Part shown: piece after piece, positions 32,429 to 43,818 of the stretch
How the letters are laid out: the number at the start of each line of letters is the position of its first letter
How positions within the stretch are numbered: the first letter of the stretch is position 1
Origin: Propionibacteriales bacterium
GTDB taxonomy: Bacteria > Actinomycetota > Actinomycetes > Propionibacteriales > Nocardioidaceae
Assembly (NCBI GenBank): GCA_009379735.1
Contig: WHTB01000003.1
Location: 1-49,269 of the forward strand
Length of the DNA stretch: 49,269 bases
Direction of reading: 5' to 3'
Translations under genes and position numbers: made by a program
Notes under the pieces: model-generated
What the model was told of the DNA's origin: nothing
Databases searched by the model: none
The model's input: only the letters and a program-made list of their open reading frames with translations

Positions 32429-33417
32429 CGACCCGCCGCCGCGAGCAGCGTCTCGGCGGCGCTGCGCAGTCCCTCCAGCTGGTCGAGCTCCTGGTCCTCG
32501 TGCTCGATGTTGACGGCCATGTCCGGGTCGACCTTCTCCAACGCACGCAGGAACTCGCCCCACCAGGCGACGTCGTGCCCGCGGCCGACGGCGACGAAGT
32601 CCCACGACGCGTTCTCCGGCCAGCGGCTGAGCGTGTAGCGACCACCGAGCGAGAGTGCGTCGGCGTCGGAAGGGAGGACTCGCCCGAACCGGTCGTCCAG
32701 CACCCCGTTGACCTTCGCCGCCTCGTTGATCCGGGTGTCCTTGGCCGCCGCGTTGTAGACCAGGTCACCGAGCGAGTTGACCGCGAGGACCGGGTCGATC
32801 CCCTGCCAGAACAGGTGGCTCGGGTCCATCTCGGCGCCGACGTGCGTCGCGTTGATCTCGGTGGCCAGGCGCTCCATCGTGGACGGGTTGTAGACGAGGT
32901 TGTGCGGGTGCATCTCGATGCAGACCTTGACATCCGCGTCGCTGGCCCGGGCCTGGATGTCCTTCCAGTACGGGATGGCGACCTCGTTCCACTGGTAGTC
33001 CCGGGCGTCGAGCGACGCGCTCTCCCATGGCAGCACCGTCCATGACGGCAGGGTGGCGCCGCTGTTCGTGCCCGGCAGGCCGGACATCGTCACGACCCGC
33101 TTCACGCCGAGCAGCGCAGCGATCTCGATCGCCTCCCGGACGTCGTTCGAGTGCTTCTCCCGGACCTCCGGGTCCGGGTGCAACGGGTTGCCGTTGCAGT
33201 TCAACGCAGTGAGCGTCACGCCCGCCGAGGTGAACACGTCGAGGTACTCGTCGCGCGTGTCCTTGCTCGCGCGCACCTGCTCGATCGGCAGGTGCGCCGC
33301 CGGCAGGAAGCCACCGGAGTTGATCTCCGCGCTGTCCAGGCCGAGGTCGCGCAGCGTTTGCACCGCTTCGGCGACGGGCTTGTCGTGCAGGCAGGCGGTG
33401 TAGGCACCAAGCTTCAT
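32425..33417 (-). CDS. TIM-barrel sugar phosphate isomerase/epimerase
   Basis: The 330-residue xylose-isomerase-like TIM barrel starts GAYTACLHDKPVAEAVQTL, then AEINSGGFLPAAHLP, TLTALNCNGNPLHPD, CIEMHPHNLVYNP, and AEMDPSHLFWQG, all matching IolE/IolH/IolI-type and OxiE-like enzymes. Metal ligands are expected among Glu, Asp and His of the EMHPH and EMDPSH blocks. It probably epimerises or isomerises an inosose-type intermediate. It is 39 bases after the Gfo/Idh gene and overlaps PhyH by four. Confidence 0.8.
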   Translation of the reverse strand: MKLGAYTACLHDKPVAEAVQTLRDLGLDSAEINSGGFLPAAHLPIEQVRASKDTRDEYLDVFTSAGVTLTALNCNGNPLHPDPEVREKHSNDVREAIEIAALLGVKRVVTMSGLPGTNSGATLPSWTVLPWESASLDARDYQWNEVAIPYWKDIQARASDADVKVCIEMHPHNLVYNPSTMERLATEINATHVGAEMDPSHLFWQGIDPVLAVNSLGDLVYNAAAKDTRINEAAKVNGVLDDRFGRVLPSDADALSLGGRYTLSRWPENASWDFVAVGRGHDVAWWGEFLRALEKVDPDMAVNIEHEDQELDQLEGLRSAAETLLAAAGR

Positions 33418-33456
33418 GATGGTCGAACCTTTCGGAATGGGTGCGCCGTACGCGGC

Positions 33457-34632
33457 TCAGACGACGACGTCGGCGCCACCGGACTCGGCGGAGTCGACGA
33501 CGGCCCTGAGCAGTCGGATGTTGTGCAGGCCGTGCTCGAACGACGGTGTCCGAGGGAGTTGGTCGAGGCCGGCGACCTGCTCGAGGAAGGCCCGGGCCTG
33601 CCAGACGAACAGGTCGTTCTGGCCGTAGTTGACGCTGTCGAAGTCCATCGCGAGGCCGCCGGCGACGTACGGGTGGGCGGGACCCACCAGCACCTGCCGG
33701 AACCCGTTGACGGCGTGCGCCGAGGACCCGTCGACGAGGCCGAACTCGCCGGCTCGGGCCAGGTCGAAGGTTGCGGCACCCGACTGGGTGAACAGCTCGA
33801 AGCCGAGCGAGTTCGGCAGGCCGTAGGCGACCCGGGACGCGGACAACGTGCCGGTCGCTCCGGACGCAAACGTTGCCGTGAACGTCACCAGGTCCTCGTT
33901 CTCGACCGGCTCCATGACATCGCTCACCGCCGTCGCGGCGTGCCCCACAGCAGTGCCGAGCGGCAGCGCCCGCTCGGTGATCACCGTCGACAGGACTGCC
34001 CCGCGCACCGAACGCACCGGCCCGCAGACGAACTCGGCGAGGTCGATCAGGTGGCTGCCGATGTCGGACAACGCACCCGAGCCGGCGCCGCCCCTGTACC
34101 GCCAGCTCATCGGGCCGTGCGGGTCGACGCCGTAGTCGCACCAGTAGTGGCCGTTGAAATGTACCGGGCTCCCGATACTCCCCTCCTCGACCAGCTGCCG
34201 GATCGCGGCGATCGCCGGCGACCGGTGGAAGGTGAAGCCCACAGCCGTCTCCACTGCCAACGACTTCGCCGCCGCCACCATCGCCTCGGCGTCCTCGATG
34301 CTCGGCGCCAGCGGCTTCTCGCACAGGACGTGCTTGCCGGCCGCGAGCAGACCTTCGACGATCTCGCGGTGCAGCGGGTTCGCGACCACGACACTCACGA
34401 CGTCGATGTCCGGAGCGTCGGCGATCGCCTGCCAGCTGGTCTCTGCCCGCTGGTAGCCGAATCGTCGGGCGGCATCGGTGGCGAAGTCGGTATTGACGTC
34501 GGCGACCGCGACCAGCCGGATGTCGGGCAAGCCCGGTCCGTACACGGTTGTCGCACCGCGATATCCAGCGGCGTGGGCACGGCCGGCCATGCCGGCGCCG
34601 ATGACAGCGACCCCAAGTGACGACGATGCCAT
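33457..34632 (-). CDS. Gfo/Idh/MocA-family dehydrogenase
   Basis: The 391-residue NAD(P)-dependent oxidoreductase has the N-terminal VIGAGMAGRAHAAGY, VVVANPLHREIVEGLLAAGK, VLCEKPLAPS (with the catalytic lysine in EKP) and the long beta-sheet domain with DIGSHLIDLAEF, whose histidine is part of the active site. It oxidises a sugar or cyclitol hydroxyl. It starts one base before the upstream isomerase ends. With the genes at 35499 and 47379 it makes three dehydrogenases in one operon, which suggests several inositol isomers or derivatives as substrates. Confidence 0.85.
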   Translation of the reverse strand: MASSSLGVAVIGAGMAGRAHAAGYRGATTVYGPGLPDIRLVAVADVNTDFATDAARRFGYQRAETSWQAIADAPDIDVVSVVVANPLHREIVEGLLAAGKHVLCEKPLAPSIEDAEAMVAAAKSLAVETAVGFTFHRSPAIAAIRQLVEEGSIGSPVHFNGHYWCDYGVDPHGPMSWRYRGGAGSGALSDIGSHLIDLAEFVCGPVRSVRGAVLSTVITERALPLGTAVGHAATAVSDVMEPVENEDLVTFTATFASGATGTLSASRVAYGLPNSLGFELFTQSGAATFDLARAGEFGLVDGSSAHAVNGFRQVLVGPAHPYVAGGLAMDFDSVNYGQNDLFVWQARAFLEQVAGLDQLPRTPSFEHGLHNIRLLRAVVDSAESGGADVVV

Positions 34633-34633
34633 G

Positions 34634-35491
34634 TCAGCCCCAGTCGCTCGAGTGCTTCTGGATCTGCTCCAGGTTGAAGCGCGCCGACTCCTCGGCTCGC
34701 TCCTCCCAGGCGAAGACGCAGACCGTCATGATGCCGTCGAAGCCAAGGCGCCCGAGAGTCGAGAAGAACTCGTCCCACTTGACCTCGCCCTGGCCGATGT
34801 CGAGGTGCTGGTGCACGCGCGCGGTCGAGCCGGGCGGGTTGACGATGTAGCGCAGGCCGGACGAGCCGCGGTGGTCGAAGCTGTCGGCGACGTGCAGGTG
34901 GGTCAGCAGCTCACCGGCGTACTCCATGATCTCCGTCATGTTGCCGCCCTGGTGGAACGTGTGCGGTGCGCAGTAGAGGAACGATACGTTCGGCGAGTTG
35001 ATCCCGCGCACCATGTCGATGGCGACCTTCCCGTCCTCGACGAAGTCGTCGGGATGCGGCTCGAGCCTGAGGTGCACACCCTCACGTTCGAAGACCGGCA
35101 GCAGCTCCTCCATCGACTTCCAGAACTGTCCTTCGCTGAGGCTCGCCTGCTCGGGGCGTCCGTTGAACTCGGAGTTCATGGTGTCGCAGCCGAGCTCGAC
35201 GGTGATCTCGATGGCCCGCTTCCAGTAGCGCACCGCCGCCTGGCGTTCGTCCTCGTCCGGCCCTGACCACCGGTAGAGCGGCAGGTTCGAGGCCACCGAT
35301 ACCCCGGCGGCGTCGAGCGCCTTCTTGAAGTCCTGGACCTTCTGCCGGTCGGCCCGCGGGTGCAGGAAGAACGGCATGAAGTCCTCGCGCGGCGAGAGCT
35401 CGATGTGCTCGTAACCGAGATCTGCGACTACGCCGGGCAGCTCCAGCAGCGGCACGCTGCGCAGCATGTAGGGGTCGAGGGCAACCTTCAC
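34634..35491 (-). CDS. TIM-barrel sugar phosphate isomerase/epimerase (second copy)
   Basis: The 285-residue xylose-isomerase-like barrel reads VALDPYMLRSVPLLELPGVV, IELSPREDFMPFFLHPRADR, LRLEPHPDDFVEDG and THLHVADSFDH, in line with a metal site built from E-x-H-x-x-D-F and later histidines. It starts at GTG 35491 with AGGGAAG upstream, seven bases after the dehydrogenase stop. A role in converting a keto-inositol is inferred from the operon, not from a specific motif. Confidence 0.8.
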   Translation of the reverse strand: MKVALDPYMLRSVPLLELPGVVADLGYEHIELSPREDFMPFFLHPRADRQKVQDFKKALDAAGVSVASNLPLYRWSGPDEDERQAAVRYWKRAIEITVELGCDTMNSEFNGRPEQASLSEGQFWKSMEELLPVFEREGVHLRLEPHPDDFVEDGKVAIDMVRGINSPNVSFLYCAPHTFHQGGNMTEIMEYAGELLTHLHVADSFDHRGSSGLRYIVNPPGSTARVHQHLDIGQGEVKWDEFFSTLGRLGFDGIMTVCVFAWEERAEESARFNLEQIQKHSSDWG

Positions 35492-35498
35492 GTCGAGC

Positions 35499-36506
35499 TC
35501 ACTTCCCTGCGTAGAAGGACGGTCGGTCGACCAGCTCGACAGCGACCCGCGCACCCTCGGCACGCGCTCGCAGCCCGGCCTCGGCGACCGCCGTCGCGGC
35601 GTAGCCGTCCCACGCGCTCGCGCCATGGAACTCGCCGCTCGCCAGGCTGTCGACCCACGCCTGGAGCTCCGCCTGGTAGGCCGACCCGAACCGCACCCGC
35701 CAGTCAGGGGGTACGACCGTGGTGCGCCCGCCGCGACGGGTCACGGCACCGAGCGTGGGAGTGTCCATCGACGCGACCCCCTCGGAGCCCACCAGCTCGC
35801 AGCGCACGTCGTAGCCGTACTGCGCATGGATGAACGACTCCACGGTGACGAGCACGCCCGATGCCATCTCGAACACCACCAGCTGCGGGTCCTGCGCCGA
35901 CCCCGCCTTCGGCGACGGCTTGCCGGCCAGCACCGTGACGGTGGCGATCTCGTCACCCAACAGCCAACGAGACGTGTCGACCTCATGCACGACCGAGTCG
36001 GTCAGCGCCAGGTCGCTGGTGAACCAGTCAGGCGCCGTCGGGTTGCGGTGTAGGCAGTGCAGCATCAGCGCCTCACCGATGTCCCCGCTGTCGAGCGCGG
36101 CCTTCACCTCGACGTACGCCGCGTCGTACCGGCGCATGAAGCCGAGCTGCACCAGCTGCCGACCCGCCGCCACCTCGGCCTCGATCACCTTCAGGCACTC
36201 GGCCGTGGTGGGCGCCAGCGGCTTCTCGCACAGCACCGGCTTGCCGGCGTCGATACAGGCCAGCACCTGCTCGGCGTGCAGCTCACCCGGCGACGCGATC
36301 AGGACCGCGTCGACCTCGGGGTCGTTGATCACGTCGCCGTCGGTTGCATGGGCGACGGCACCCACCCCGGACGCCACCTCCTTGGCACGCTCGGTCGCCA
36401 CGTCGAACACCGCGACGACGTCCGCGCCCGACACCTGCGACGCGATCCGGTTGGCGTGATCGGTCCCGATGTTGCCGGTACCGATCACTCCGACTCTGAA
36501 GACCAC
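35499..36506 (-). CDS. Gfo/Idh/MocA-family inositol dehydrogenase
   Basis: The 335-residue IolG-like protein has GVIGTGNIGTDHANRI, VFDVATERAKEVA, LIASPGELHAEQVLACIDAG, VLCEKPLAPT, GFMRRYDAAYVEVKAAL and VVHEVDTSRWLLG, the whole IolG signature set, and it oxidises myo-inositol (or an isomer) to an inosose with NAD. It starts at GTG 36506 with AGGGAAAT before it. It is the closest to textbook inositol 2-dehydrogenase of the three dehydrogenases, though the iolG at 47379 is similar, so the isomer each uses is open. Confidence 0.85.
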   Translation of the reverse strand: MVFRVGVIGTGNIGTDHANRIASQVSGADVVAVFDVATERAKEVASGVGAVAHATDGDVINDPEVDAVLIASPGELHAEQVLACIDAGKPVLCEKPLAPTTAECLKVIEAEVAAGRQLVQLGFMRRYDAAYVEVKAALDSGDIGEALMLHCLHRNPTAPDWFTSDLALTDSVVHEVDTSRWLLGDEIATVTVLAGKPSPKAGSAQDPQLVVFEMASGVLVTVESFIHAQYGYDVRCELVGSEGVASMDTPTLGAVTRRGGRTTVVPPDWRVRFGSAYQAELQAWVDSLASGEFHGASAWDGYAATAVAEAGLRARAEGARVAVELVDRPSFYAGK

Positions 36507-36533
36507 TTGAATTTCCCTTGCCTCGTAATGAAG

Positions 36534-37349
<816 letters not shown>

Positions 37350-37354
37350 GGTCG

Positions 37355-38404
37355 TCAACTCCTCGAAGCCCGGTTGCGGACCCATAGGTTGGTCACGGTC
37401 GCGAGCAGCAGCATGACGCCGAGGAAGAACTTCACCCAGTCGGGGTTCCATCCGGCGTAGACGATGCCCTTCTCGGTCATGCCGTAGATGAACGCGCCGA
37501 TCGCGGCACCGATCGCCGTGCCGTAACCACCGGTCAGCAGGCAGCCGCCGATGACGGCCGCGATGATGAAGATGAACTCGTTGCCCACGCCCTCACCGGA
37601 CTGCACCGAGTTGAACGTGAACAGCAGGTGCATGCCCGCGAACCACGCCAGGAAGCCGACGCCCATGAACAGGCCGATCTTGGTCTTCACCACGGGTACG
37701 CCGACGGCGCGGGCACTCTCCGCGTCGCCGCCGACGGCGTAGATCCAGTTGCCGACCTTGGTGCGCAGCAGCAGCCAGGTCGCGATCGCGACGAAGACCA
37801 GCCACCACACGATGGAGATGCGGAAGGTGGTGCCGGCGATCGAGAAGTCGGAGGCGAAGATCGCGTCCGCCAGCCCGAAGCCGTCCATGTCGGAGATGTT
37901 GCGGCTCGCGACCTGACCAGTGAGCAGCTTTGTGACCGCCAGGTTGGCGCCCTGCAGCATCAGGAAGGTGCCGAGCGTGATCAGGAAGCTCGGAATCTTC
38001 GTCTTCATCACCAGGTAGCCGTTGAAGAATCCGATCGCGAGCGCGACGGCCAGCGCGACGAAGATTCCCACCCACACGTTGGTGCTGAACTCGTAGCTGA
38101 ACAGCGATGCCGTGAGCGCCGACGTGGTCACCGCGACACCGGCGGACAGGTCGAACTCACCGCCGATCATCAGCAGCGCCACCCCGACCGCCATGATGCC
38201 GATCGTGGAGGAGGAGTACATGATCGTCGAGAAGGCGTCGAGGCTGCGGAACGGGTCCGCCACGGCGAAGAAGAAGACGTAGATGCCGATGGCGCCGACC
38301 AACGCACCCAGCTCAGGGCGCAGCAGCAGCTTCTGCAGCGGAGAGGTCTTCGTGACCCGCTCGTCGGCGAGCGGGGTTTCGGTAGCGACAGGTGACTCAC
38401 TCAT
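37355..38404 (-). CDS. Sugar (inositol) ABC transporter permease, CUT2 type
   Basis: The 349-residue protein has about 9-10 hydrophobic helices and the RbsC/FrcB pattern GGEFDLSAGVAVTTSAL, GFFNGYLVMKTKIPSFLITL, GTFLMLQGANLAVT and an AVGGDAESARAVGVPV loop that contacts the ATPase. ATG 38404 follows GGGAGACACC. It forms the homodimeric membrane channel for the sugar-binding protein encoded upstream. Confidence 0.9.
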   Translation of the reverse strand: MSESPVATETPLADERVTKTSPLQKLLLRPELGALVGAIGIYVFFFAVADPFRSLDAFSTIMYSSSTIGIMAVGVALLMIGGEFDLSAGVAVTTSALTASLFSYEFSTNVWVGIFVALAVALAIGFFNGYLVMKTKIPSFLITLGTFLMLQGANLAVTKLLTGQVASRNISDMDGFGLADAIFASDFSIAGTTFRISIVWWLVFVAIATWLLLRTKVGNWIYAVGGDAESARAVGVPVVKTKIGLFMGVGFLAWFAGMHLLFTFNSVQSGEGVGNEFIFIIAAVIGGCLLTGGYGTAIGAAIGAFIYGMTEKGIVYAGWNPDWVKFFLGVMLLLATVTNLWVRNRASRS

Positions 38405-38434
38405 GGTGTCTCCCAATGTCCAGCGGACGAGGCC

Positions 38435-38458
38435 GGGGAGCCGGGGTGCCGGCTCCCC
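38435..38458 (-). other. Perfect stem-loop between binding protein and permease genes
   Basis: GGGGAGCCGG (38435-38444) and CCGGCTCCCC (38449-38458) pair perfectly around a four-base loop, seven bases after the binding-protein stop. In many transporter operons a hairpin here protects the binding-protein mRNA and lets it be made in excess. No T-run follows, so attenuation, rather than full termination, is expected. Confidence 0.7.
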
Positions 38459-38465
38459 GAGCGCT

Positions 38466-39467
38466 CTACCGGGTGCCGCGCTTGGCGTACTCGGCGACCG
38501 TGTCGATGTTCTCCTGGTCGATGAACGACGGTCCCGTGAGCACGGCCTCGCCGCCGCCGATGATGTTGCCGTTGGTCAGGTAGAGCCACAGTGAGTCGAT
38601 CGCCTCGTACCCCTGCAGGTACGGCTGCTGGTCGATCGCCCACTGCACGTCACCGGCCTCGATCGCGGCGACCAGGTCGGCGTTGGTGTCGAAGGTGACG
38701 ACCTGGGCCGAGCTGCCGGCTCCCTCGACCGACTGCACCGCGGCGAGGGCGAACGGCGCACCGAGCGTGACCACCCGGTCGATGGTCTTGTCCTGCGCCA
38801 GCTTTGCCTCGATGTTCGAGCCCACCGATGGCATGTCGCGCCCGTTGACGTAGAGCTTCTGGGTCTTTCCGGAGAACGTCTCCTCCACGCCGGCGCAGCG
38901 CGCTTCGAGCTGCACCTGACCCTGCTCCTGGATGACGCACATGGCATTCTTGGCGCCCTCCTCGTTCAGGCGCTCGCCCACCGCCTGGCCGGCGACCGTC
39001 TCGTCCTGGCCGAAGTACATCAGCGCGCCGGTGTCCTCCCAGCTGTCGACGCCGGCGTTGAACTCGACGACCGGGATCCCGGCCTCGACCGCCTTCTGGA
39101 CTACCGGCCCGAGCGCGTCGGGATTGGACAGGGTCGTCGCGATCGCGTCGACGTCACTGTCGATCGCGGTCTGGATGAGGCTGGCCTGCTTCGGCGCCTG
39201 TGGGTCGTTGGAGTAGATCAGCTCGACGTTGTCCTTCGCCGCGGCCGCCTCGGCACCCTTGCGGATCAGGTCCCAGAAGGTGTCGCCCGGCGCCTCGTGC
39301 GTGATCATCGCGATCTTGACGCGAGGAGTGTCGGCAACTGCGGCGTTGTTGCCGCCGGAGGCCTTCTCCTCCTCCTGCTTGCCGCCGGAGCCGCTGCAGG
39401 CCGCGAGGCCTAAGACAGCCACGGCGGCGAGAGCGACGAGTGCGCTGCTCGTGCGCGTGTTCTTCAT
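38466..39467 (-). CDS. Sugar ABC transporter substrate-binding lipoprotein (inositol type)
   Basis: The 333-residue RbsB-type binding protein has a lipoprotein signal (MKNTRTSSALVALAAVAVLG, lipobox LAACSG) and the periplasmic-binding core VKIAMITHEAPGDTFWDLIR, with NGRDMPSVGSNIEAKL and VVTFDTNADLVAAIEAGDV. It is an outer-face receptor for inositol or other cyclitol by context. ATG 39467 follows AGGAAAGG and overlaps the stop of iolE by four bases. Confidence 0.9.
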   Translation of the reverse strand: MKNTRTSSALVALAAVAVLGLAACSGSGGKQEEEKASGGNNAAVADTPRVKIAMITHEAPGDTFWDLIRKGAEAAAAKDNVELIYSNDPQAPKQASLIQTAIDSDVDAIATTLSNPDALGPVVQKAVEAGIPVVEFNAGVDSWEDTGALMYFGQDETVAGQAVGERLNEEGAKNAMCVIQEQGQVQLEARCAGVEETFSGKTQKLYVNGRDMPSVGSNIEAKLAQDKTIDRVVTLGAPFALAAVQSVEGAGSSAQVVTFDTNADLVAAIEAGDVQWAIDQQPYLQGYEAIDSLWLYLTNGNIIGGGEAVLTGPSFIDQENIDTVAEYAKRGTR

Positions 39468-40417
39468 GGTGTACTGCCTTTCCTAGGTGACCGGGTTTGG
39501 TCAGGAGTACGACGCCCGGGCCCGAGCCCGCACCGTCCGAGGTACTGGCGGGTCCGGGTGGCGATGGGGAGGGGAGCATCTGCCGTGCAGGGGTAGAGGT
39601 CCTGCTCGACGATCGCGAAGAGGTCCGCGTCGAGGCGTGCCAGGGACTCGATCAGCGGCTCCAGGGCGGGTTCGCCGTTCGGCGGCTCGACCATGGCGCC
39701 GAGCGCGACCGCCTCGGCGAAGCACAGCTGTTCGTCGTCGACCCGTCGCACGATGTCGGGGTCGACCTGCTTGAGATGCACGTAGCCGATCCGGTCGGGG
39801 TAGCGCTGGATCAGCTCGAGGTTGTCGCCGCCGCAGTACGCGATGTGCCCGGTGTCGAGGCACAGCGCGACGCTCTCCGGGTCGGTGGCGGTGAGGAACC
39901 GTTCGACCCGTTCCTGGGTGTCGACGTGGCTGTCGGCGTGCGGGTGGAACACCAGTGAGACGTCGAACTCCGCCGAGATCACCTCGCCCAGCTCGGACAT
40001 CCCGCTGCAGAGGTCGTCCCACTGCGCCGGCTCGAGGTCGACCGGCTGGTTGATCGTGCCGTCGAGGTCGGCGTAGCCCTCCGGCAGCAGCACCAGGTGC
40101 TTGGCGCCGAGTGCGGTCAGCAGCCGCGCCTCCTGCCGGCAGTCCTCGACGGCCTGCTTCAGCGCCTCCGCACCGCGATGCAGTCCGGCGACCACCGCTC
40201 CCCCGGACAGCCGCAGACCGCGCTGGCCGAGCTCGTCAGCGAGCCGGTCGGCATCGGTCGGCAGATAGCCGTACGGCCCCAGCTCGATCCACTCGTACCC
40301 GGACTCGACGACCTCGTCGAGGAACTGCTGCCACGGTACCTGCGCGGGGTCGTCGGCGAACCACACGCCCCAGGAGTCGGGCGCGGTGCCCAACCGGATG
40401 CGGTGCTGCGTCGTCAT
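39464..40417 (-). CDS. iolE: Inosose dehydratase IolE
   Basis: The 317-residue TIM barrel begins LGTAPDSWGVWFADDPAQVP, the hallmark of actinobacterial IolE, which dehydrates 2-keto-myo-inositol to 3D-trihydroxycyclohexane-dione. LVFHPHADSHVDTQ and LCLDTGHIAYCGGD hold expected metal ligands. GGAGACGCG precedes ATG 40417. A related barrel at 46507 is divergent (APISWGVCEVPGWGHQ) and may use another inosose. Confidence 0.85.
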   Translation of the reverse strand: MTTQHRIRLGTAPDSWGVWFADDPAQVPWQQFLDEVVESGYEWIELGPYGYLPTDADRLADELGQRGLRLSGGAVVAGLHRGAEALKQAVEDCRQEARLLTALGAKHLVLLPEGYADLDGTINQPVDLEPAQWDDLCSGMSELGEVISAEFDVSLVFHPHADSHVDTQERVERFLTATDPESVALCLDTGHIAYCGGDNLELIQRYPDRIGYVHLKQVDPDIVRRVDDEQLCFAEAVALGAMVEPPNGEPALEPLIESLARLDADLFAIVEQDLYPCTADAPLPIATRTRQYLGRCGLGPGRRTPDQTRSPRKGSTP

Positions 40418-40429
40418 CGCGTCTCCTGG

Positions 40430-41926
40430 TCAGTGAGCGGTCGGGAAGTGGAAGCTGGACGCGACGGGGTGCTCGACCTGCGGCCACCGCGACGTGACTA
40501 CCTTGGCCCGGGTGTAGAAGGACACGCCTTCCGGGCCGTGGATGTGCTTGTCTCCGAACAGCGAGTCCTTCCAGCCGCCGAACGAGTAGTAGGCCATCGG
40601 CACCGGGATCGGCACGTTGATTCCGATCATGCCGACGTGCACGCCGCGCTGGAAGCGACGCGCCGCCTCGCCGCTGGAGGTAAAGATCGCCGTGCCGTTG
40701 CCATACGGGTTGGCATTGACCAGCTCGATCGCCTCGTCGACGGTCTCGACCCGCAGCACCGACAGCACCGGACCGAAGACCTCCTCGGAGTAGACGTCCA
40801 TCTCCGGGGTCACCTCGTCGACCACGGTCGGGCCGACGAAGAAGCCCTGCTCGAAGCCGGGTACGACGAGGGACCGGCCGTCGACCGTCACCCGTCCGCC
40901 CTGCTTCTCACCGGCGTCGATCAGGCCGATGATGCGGTCGCGTGCCTCCGGCGTGACGACGGGGCCCATCTCGCTCTTCGCGTCCCGGCCGGAGCCCACT
41001 ACAACCTCGTTGGCCTTGGCGTTGACGGCCTCGACGATCGCGTCACCGGCCTCCCCGACGGCGACCGCGGCCGAGATCGCCATGCACCGCTCCCCCGCCG
41101 AGCCAAAGGCCGCGGAGACCAGATGGTTGGCGGCGAAGTCGAGGTCCGCGTCCGGCAGGATGACCGCGTGATTCTTGGCGCCGCCGAGCGCCTGCACCCG
41201 CTTGCCGGTGGCGTTGGCTCGCTCGTGGATGTACTTCGCGATCGGCGTCGACCCGACGAACGAGATCGCCTGCACGTCCGGGTGGTCCAGCAGCGCATCG
41301 ACCGACTCCTTGTCCCCGTGTACGACGTTGAAGACGCCCTCCGGCAGACCCGCCTCCGCCCACAGCTCCGCGACCCGTACTGACGCCGACGGGTCCCGCT
41401 CGCTCGGCTTCAGGACGAACGCGTTGCCGCACGCGATGGCGACCGGGTGCATCCACATCGGCACCATGACCGGGAAGTTGAACGGCGTGATCCCGGCGAC
41501 GACGCCGAGCGGCTCGCGGAACGAGTAGACGTCGACGCCCCTCGACACCTGGTCGGAGTAGTCGCCCTTGAGCAGCTGCGGGATGCCGCAGGCGAACTCC
41601 ACGACCTCGAGCCCGCGCTGCACCTCCCCCTTGGCGTCCGACACGACCTTGCCGTGCTCGTCGCTGACGATCTCGGCCAGTTCGTCGACGTGTGCGTTGA
41701 CCAGCTCACGGAACGCGAACAGCACCTTGCTGCGCTGGCTCAGGGACGACTGTGACCACGACTCGAAGGCCGTCTTCGCGGCGCGGACGGCGGTGTCCAC
41801 GTCGGAGGTGCTCGCGAGCGTGACCTCGGCCTGCGTCTCGCCGGTGGCGGGGTTCCACACGGTGCTGCGGCGGGCCGACTCTCCGGCGGTGGTCTGGCCG
41901 CCGATCCAGTGCTGGATGGTTCTCAT
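40430..41926 (-). CDS. iolA: Methylmalonate-semialdehyde dehydrogenase IolA/MmsA
   Basis: The 498-residue aldehyde dehydrogenase family member has GVVAGITPFNFPVMVPMWMH, FVGSTPIAKYIHERA, and the catalytic cysteine in SAGERCMAISAAV. It is CoA-dependent and turns malonic or methylmalonic semialdehyde to acetyl-CoA or propionyl-CoA plus CO2, the last step of inositol breakdown. The active Cys sits in the ERCM motif shared by MmsA rather than the GQ-C of general aldehyde dehydrogenases. ATG 41926 follows AAAGGA, 20 bases after iolD. Confidence 0.95.
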   Translation of the reverse strand: MRTIQHWIGGQTTAGESARRSTVWNPATGETQAEVTLASTSDVDTAVRAAKTAFESWSQSSLSQRSKVLFAFRELVNAHVDELAEIVSDEHGKVVSDAKGEVQRGLEVVEFACGIPQLLKGDYSDQVSRGVDVYSFREPLGVVAGITPFNFPVMVPMWMHPVAIACGNAFVLKPSERDPSASVRVAELWAEAGLPEGVFNVVHGDKESVDALLDHPDVQAISFVGSTPIAKYIHERANATGKRVQALGGAKNHAVILPDADLDFAANHLVSAAFGSAGERCMAISAAVAVGEAGDAIVEAVNAKANEVVVGSGRDAKSEMGPVVTPEARDRIIGLIDAGEKQGGRVTVDGRSLVVPGFEQGFFVGPTVVDEVTPEMDVYSEEVFGPVLSVLRVETVDEAIELVNANPYGNGTAIFTSSGEAARRFQRGVHVGMIGINVPIPVPMAYYSFGGWKDSLFGDKHIHGPEGVSFYTRAKVVTSRWPQVEHPVASSFHFPTAH

Positions 41927-41946
41927 CGGGTGCGTTCCTTTGGGTT

Positions 41947-43818
<1,872 letters not shown>

